A stretch of 11,720 nucleotides of DNA, taken from positions 1-11,720 of the forward strand of contig JAJZDL010000077.1 of the NCBI GenBank assembly GCA_021851465.1. The letters are read 5' to 3'. This stretch comes from Acidobacteriota bacterium (lineage in GTDB: Bacteria; Acidobacteriota; Terriglobia; Terriglobales; Acidobacteriaceae). A program made the position numbers and the translations under genes. A model generated the notes under the pieces. That model had not been told where the DNA came from. It ran no database searches and worked only from the letters and a program-made list of their open reading frames with translations. This document shows positions 7,218 to 11,720 of the stretch, piece after piece. Numbering within the stretch: position 1 is the first letter of the stretch; every line of letters begins with the position of its first letter.

Positions 7218-7832
7218 GTGGCCCACGAACTTCCCCCTCTGCCCTACGCCTACAACGCCCTCGAGCCCCACATCGACGAGGCGACCATGAAGCTCCACCA
7301 CGACAAGCACCACCAGGCCTACATCACCAACCTCAACGCAGCCATCGACAAGCACCCCGAACTCGTCACCAAATCCACCGAAGACCTCATCAAGCACCTC
7401 AGCGCCATTCCCGAAGACATCCGCAAGGTCGTGCAGAACAACGGCGGCGGCCACGTCAACCACAGCATGTTCTGGCAGATCATGAAGCCCGCCGGAGGTG
7501 GCGAACCCTCCGGTGCCATCGCCGCCCAGATCAAGGCCGACTTCGGCGACTTCGAAAGCTTCAAAAAGCTCTTCAACGAGACCACCGCAAAGCAGTTCGG
7601 CTCCGGCTGGGGATGGCTCGTCTTCCAGGCCGGCAAGCTCAAGATCGTCACCACCGCCAACCAGGACAACCCCCTCTCCGAGGGCCTCTACCCCATCCTC
7701 GGAAACGACGTCTGGGAGCACGCATACTACCTCAAGTACAACAACCGCCGCCCAGACTACCTCGCCGCCTGGTGGAACACCGTCAACTGGGAAGAAGTCA
7801 ACAAACGATTCGCCACCGCCCAAGAAAAATAA
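7218..7832 (+). CDS. sodA: Superoxide dismutase, Mn type
   Basis: The enzyme converts superoxide to oxygen and hydrogen peroxide in the cytoplasm. The 204-residue protein is full length for the Fe/Mn family. The four metal ligands can be placed: His27 in LHHDKHH, His82 in HVNHSMFW, and Asp164 and His168 in DVWEHAYYLKY. GGGHVNH and Gln149 in TTANQDNPL are characteristic of Mn rather than Fe enzymes, although cambialistic activity cannot be excluded. The start is GTG at 7218, with AGGAGA 7 nt upstream and the family N-terminus MAHELPPLPYAYNALEPHID. The frame is open further upstream to an ATG at 7158, but that would add 20 residues with no family counterpart. There is no signal peptide. It is transcribed away from tkt and converges on ppc. 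Calling it sodA reflects the Mn-type residues. Confidence 0.96.
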   Translation: MAHELPPLPYAYNALEPHIDEATMKLHHDKHHQAYITNLNAAIDKHPELVTKSTEDLIKHLSAIPEDIRKVVQNNGGGHVNHSMFWQIMKPAGGGEPSGAIAAQIKADFGDFESFKKLFNETTAKQFGSGWGWLVFQAGKLKIVTTANQDNPLSEGLYPILGNDVWEHAYYLKYNNRRPDYLAAWWNTVNWEEVNKRFATAQEK

Positions 7833-7883
7833 CCCCGCAGGCATTCATCGGCCATTCTGCGCAGGAGCGGAGGGCTGCGACGA

Positions 7884-7923
7884 GGCAGAGAAATCCGCTT
7901 CGCTGGAGCCCTCTTTCTCTGCC
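7884..7923. terminator. Inverted repeat between the converging sodA and ppc
   Basis: GGCAGAGAAA (7884-7893) pairs perfectly with TTTCTCTGCC (7914-7923) over a 20-nt loop. It lies 51 nt after the sodA stop and 13 nt after the ppc stop, so it could serve both genes as a bidirectional terminator. Neither side has a following U tract beyond the three bases inside the stem, so the role is inferred from position. Confidence 0.45.
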
Positions 7924-7936
7924 CTGCGCGGCCGCT

Positions 7937-10987
<3,051 letters not shown>

Positions 10988-11121
10988 AGCTCATTATGCA
11001 CTGGACGAGGCGGTGGTGGACGACGGCGGCGTGGGCGATGACACAGCGCATCCACATCTGCCGAAGAGAAGCTTTCCCCTTACCAGCCGCCGTCATCCCA
11101 TGCTCCCACACCCTAAACCTC

Positions 11122-11139
11122 TGTCATTCTGAGCGCAGC
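11122..11139 (+). repeat. Dispersed intergenic repeat, truncated copy
   Basis: The first 18 bases of the 34-bp repeat (TGTCATTCTGAGCGCAGC) recur here exactly. The sequence then diverges for 13 bases before the full copy starts at 11153, in the same orientation. It looks like a partial tandem duplication of the element. Confidence 0.75.
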
Positions 11140-11152
11140 CTTCTTTATGACT

Positions 11153-11186
11153 TGTCATTCTGAGCGCAGCGAAGAATCCCCGCATT
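11153..11186 (+). repeat. Dispersed intergenic repeat, full copy 2
   Basis: All 34 bases are identical to 4621-4654, and the orientation is the same. It abuts the hexamer satellite with only five bases between. Perfect conservation at two loci about 6.5 kb apart suggests recent copying or selection. Confidence 0.85.
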
Positions 11187-11191
11187 TCGCC

Positions 11192-11257
11192 GTTGCCTTT
11201 GCTTTTGCCCTTGCCCTTGCCCTTGCCTTTGCCTTTGCTTTTGCCGTTGCTTTTGCC
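11192..11257. repeat. Hexanucleotide tandem repeat, 11 units
   Basis: Eleven consecutive 6-bp units fit the pattern (T/C/G)TTGC(C/T): GTTGCC, TTTGCT, TTTGCC, CTTGCC three times, TTTGCC, TTTGCT, TTTGCC, GTTGCT, TTTGCC. The 12-bp pair TTTGCTTTTGCC appears twice (11198, 11234), with a near copy at 11246, so there is a higher-order pattern. Because the unit is six bases it stays open in several frames and yields false Lys/Ala or Phe/Ala-rich ORFs. Confidence 0.9.
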
Positions 11258-11260
11258 TTC

Positions 11261-11314
11261 CCCCAAAAATCCCAGCAAACTCCCCTGTCAAGCCCCCGCT
11301 CGCCCCAAAAATCC
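11261..11314. repeat. 12-bp direct repeat pair
   Basis: CCCCAAAAATCC occurs at 11261-11272 and again at 11303-11314, 42 bp apart start to start. It lies just beyond the hexamer satellite, in a C-rich noncoding block. The function is unknown. Confidence 0.6.
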
Positions 11315-11446
11315 TCTAACCGACGTCCCATCAACCACTTCCGCCCGGGAAATACTTGGCGTAGTAGTTTCCCTCCGCTTGGTAAAATAGAACTATAGAT
11401 CGAAGTCATCAAACCGGCTGCGGACAGAGTCCTCAGCGGGCCGGTG

Positions 11447-11498
11447 GCGCGCAGCAGGCAGCCAGCGCACCCGGCAGCGCCGGCTGCCTGCTGCGCGC
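11447..11498. repeat. Perfect 17-bp inverted repeat (long hairpin)
   Basis: GCGCGCAGCAGGCAGCC (11447-11463) is the exact reverse complement of 11482-11498, with an 18-nt spacer that is itself GC-rich. As RNA or single-stranded DNA it would form a very stable stem. No U tract follows on either strand. It could be a terminator for an outside gene, a REP-like element, or a remnant of a mobile element next to the IS fragment. Confidence 0.75.
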
Positions 11499-11562
11499 AG
11501 TCGCAATCACCCGCCCAGCCACGGCCCGCAAGCCTCTTCGCCCCGACGCCTCGCCCTGTGTC
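11493..11562 (-). pseudogene. Possible decayed SDR N-terminal fragment
   Basis: On the minus strand one frame reads DDTGRGVGAKRLAGRGW and another, overlapping its end, reads AGRVIATAR. Together they resemble the SDR cofactor region TGxxxGxG...RVIATAR, but about 14 nt too short and shifted in frame. The 25 bases at 11492-11516 are identical to 3634-3658 inside the intact SDR gene, where they encode GRVIATAR. There is no other SDR sequence around. It may be a relic left by deletion next to the IS element, or a chance match in GC-rich DNA. Confidence 0.3.
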
Positions 11563-11601
11563 GTCTCTGCGACCAACCGCAATGCTATGACTCTCTAAGA
11601 A

Positions 11602-11625
11602 CCTGTTCACGATCTTCTGAGCAGG
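11602..11625. repeat. Small inverted repeat at the transposase 3' end
   Basis: CCTGTTCA (11602-11609) pairs with TGAGCAGG (11618-11625), with one G-T wobble and an 8-nt loop, and spans the transposase stop codon. It is probably part of the insertion sequence's end region. The true terminal inverted repeat cannot be confirmed because the other end of the element is outside the window. Confidence 0.35.
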
Positions 11626-11720
11626 AGGACGAGGAAGGCGAGATGCACGAACTGGAGGCTGGTGTTCAGCTTGCGCTCGCAGTTTTTCCAGAGCCTGCGG
11701 TTCTTCTCCAGGCAGGCGAA
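11607..11720 (-). mobile_element. IS5-type transposase, C-terminal 37 residues (runs off the window)
   Basis: The minus strand translates to 37 residues ending in a TGA at 11607. They include KNRRLWKNCERKLNTSLQ followed by FVHLAFLVLLLRRS, the characteristic end of IS5-family (IS427-like) DDE transposases, where the last acidic-domain helix is followed by this Leu-rich tail. The catalytic residues lie outside the window. The end of the element is probably within a few bases of GAACCTGTTCA at about 11599-11609. Similarity to the family is by motif memory; the subgroup is not certain. Confidence 0.8.

Larger units (their letters stand above)
10988..11606. other. Repeat-rich intergenic region upstream of ppc
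   Basis: About 620 bp carry no intact gene. From the ppc side outward there is a plain 130-bp stretch that should contain the ppc promoter. Next come a truncated and a full copy of the dispersed repeat, the hexamer satellite, and a block with a 12-bp direct repeat. A short AT-rich patch follows (TAAAAT at 11383-11388, TATAGA at 11394-11399), then a long inverted repeat and a possible SDR relic next to the IS fragment. Long open frames here are low-complexity translations of the satellite and not genes. Confidence 0.7.

Noticed and set aside
11122..11257. CRISPR array
   Set aside because: Only one full and one partial repeat copy occur, with a 13-base gap instead of regular spacers, and no cas genes are present.
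11155..11610. Minus-strand 151-codon frame with Lys/Ala repeats
   Set aside because: Its repetitive part is the translated hexamer satellite plus the dispersed repeat; such frames stay open because the unit is six bases.

Overview
This window looks like chromosomal DNA of an acidobacterium, probably class Terriglobia (the Granulicella/Edaphobacter/Terriglobus group). The reasons are the high GC content, the strongly GC-biased third codon positions, and a dispersed intergenic repeat followed by a GCCTTT-type hexamer satellite, a combination I associate with those genomes. That assignment is from memory and not from a search.

Positions 1-6901 hold a minus-strand run of sugar-phosphate genes. 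In transcription order they are tkt (transketolase), a 46-codon acidic small ORF not recognised, rpiA (ribose-5-phosphate isomerase A), an SDR oxidoreductase, zwf (glucose-6-phosphate dehydrogenase), pgl (6-phosphogluconolactonase) and glk (glucokinase, cut by the window edge after 117 residues). The last three are packed tightly (37 and 1 nt gaps) and convert glucose to 6-phosphogluconate, yielding NADPH. The earlier genes are spaced by 80-126 nt, with stem-loops behind tkt and rpiA, so the run may be more than one transcript. No gnd is present in the window.

Positions 6902-7217 are a divergent control region. It separates tkt from sodA, a complete Mn-type superoxide dismutase on the plus strand. 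sodA converges on ppc, a complete 1016-residue phosphoenolpyruvate carboxylase on the minus strand, with an inverted repeat between their stops.

Positions 10988-11606 carry no intact gene. They hold one full and one truncated copy of the dispersed repeat, an 11-unit hexamer satellite, a direct-repeat block, a perfect 17-bp inverted repeat, and a possible decayed SDR fragment. Positions 11607-11720 are the 3' end of an IS5-type transposase running off the edge.

I found no convincing undescribed multi-gene system. The coding content is ordinary central metabolism. The best leads are the small acidic ORF inside the pentose phosphate cluster and the layered repeats upstream of ppc.
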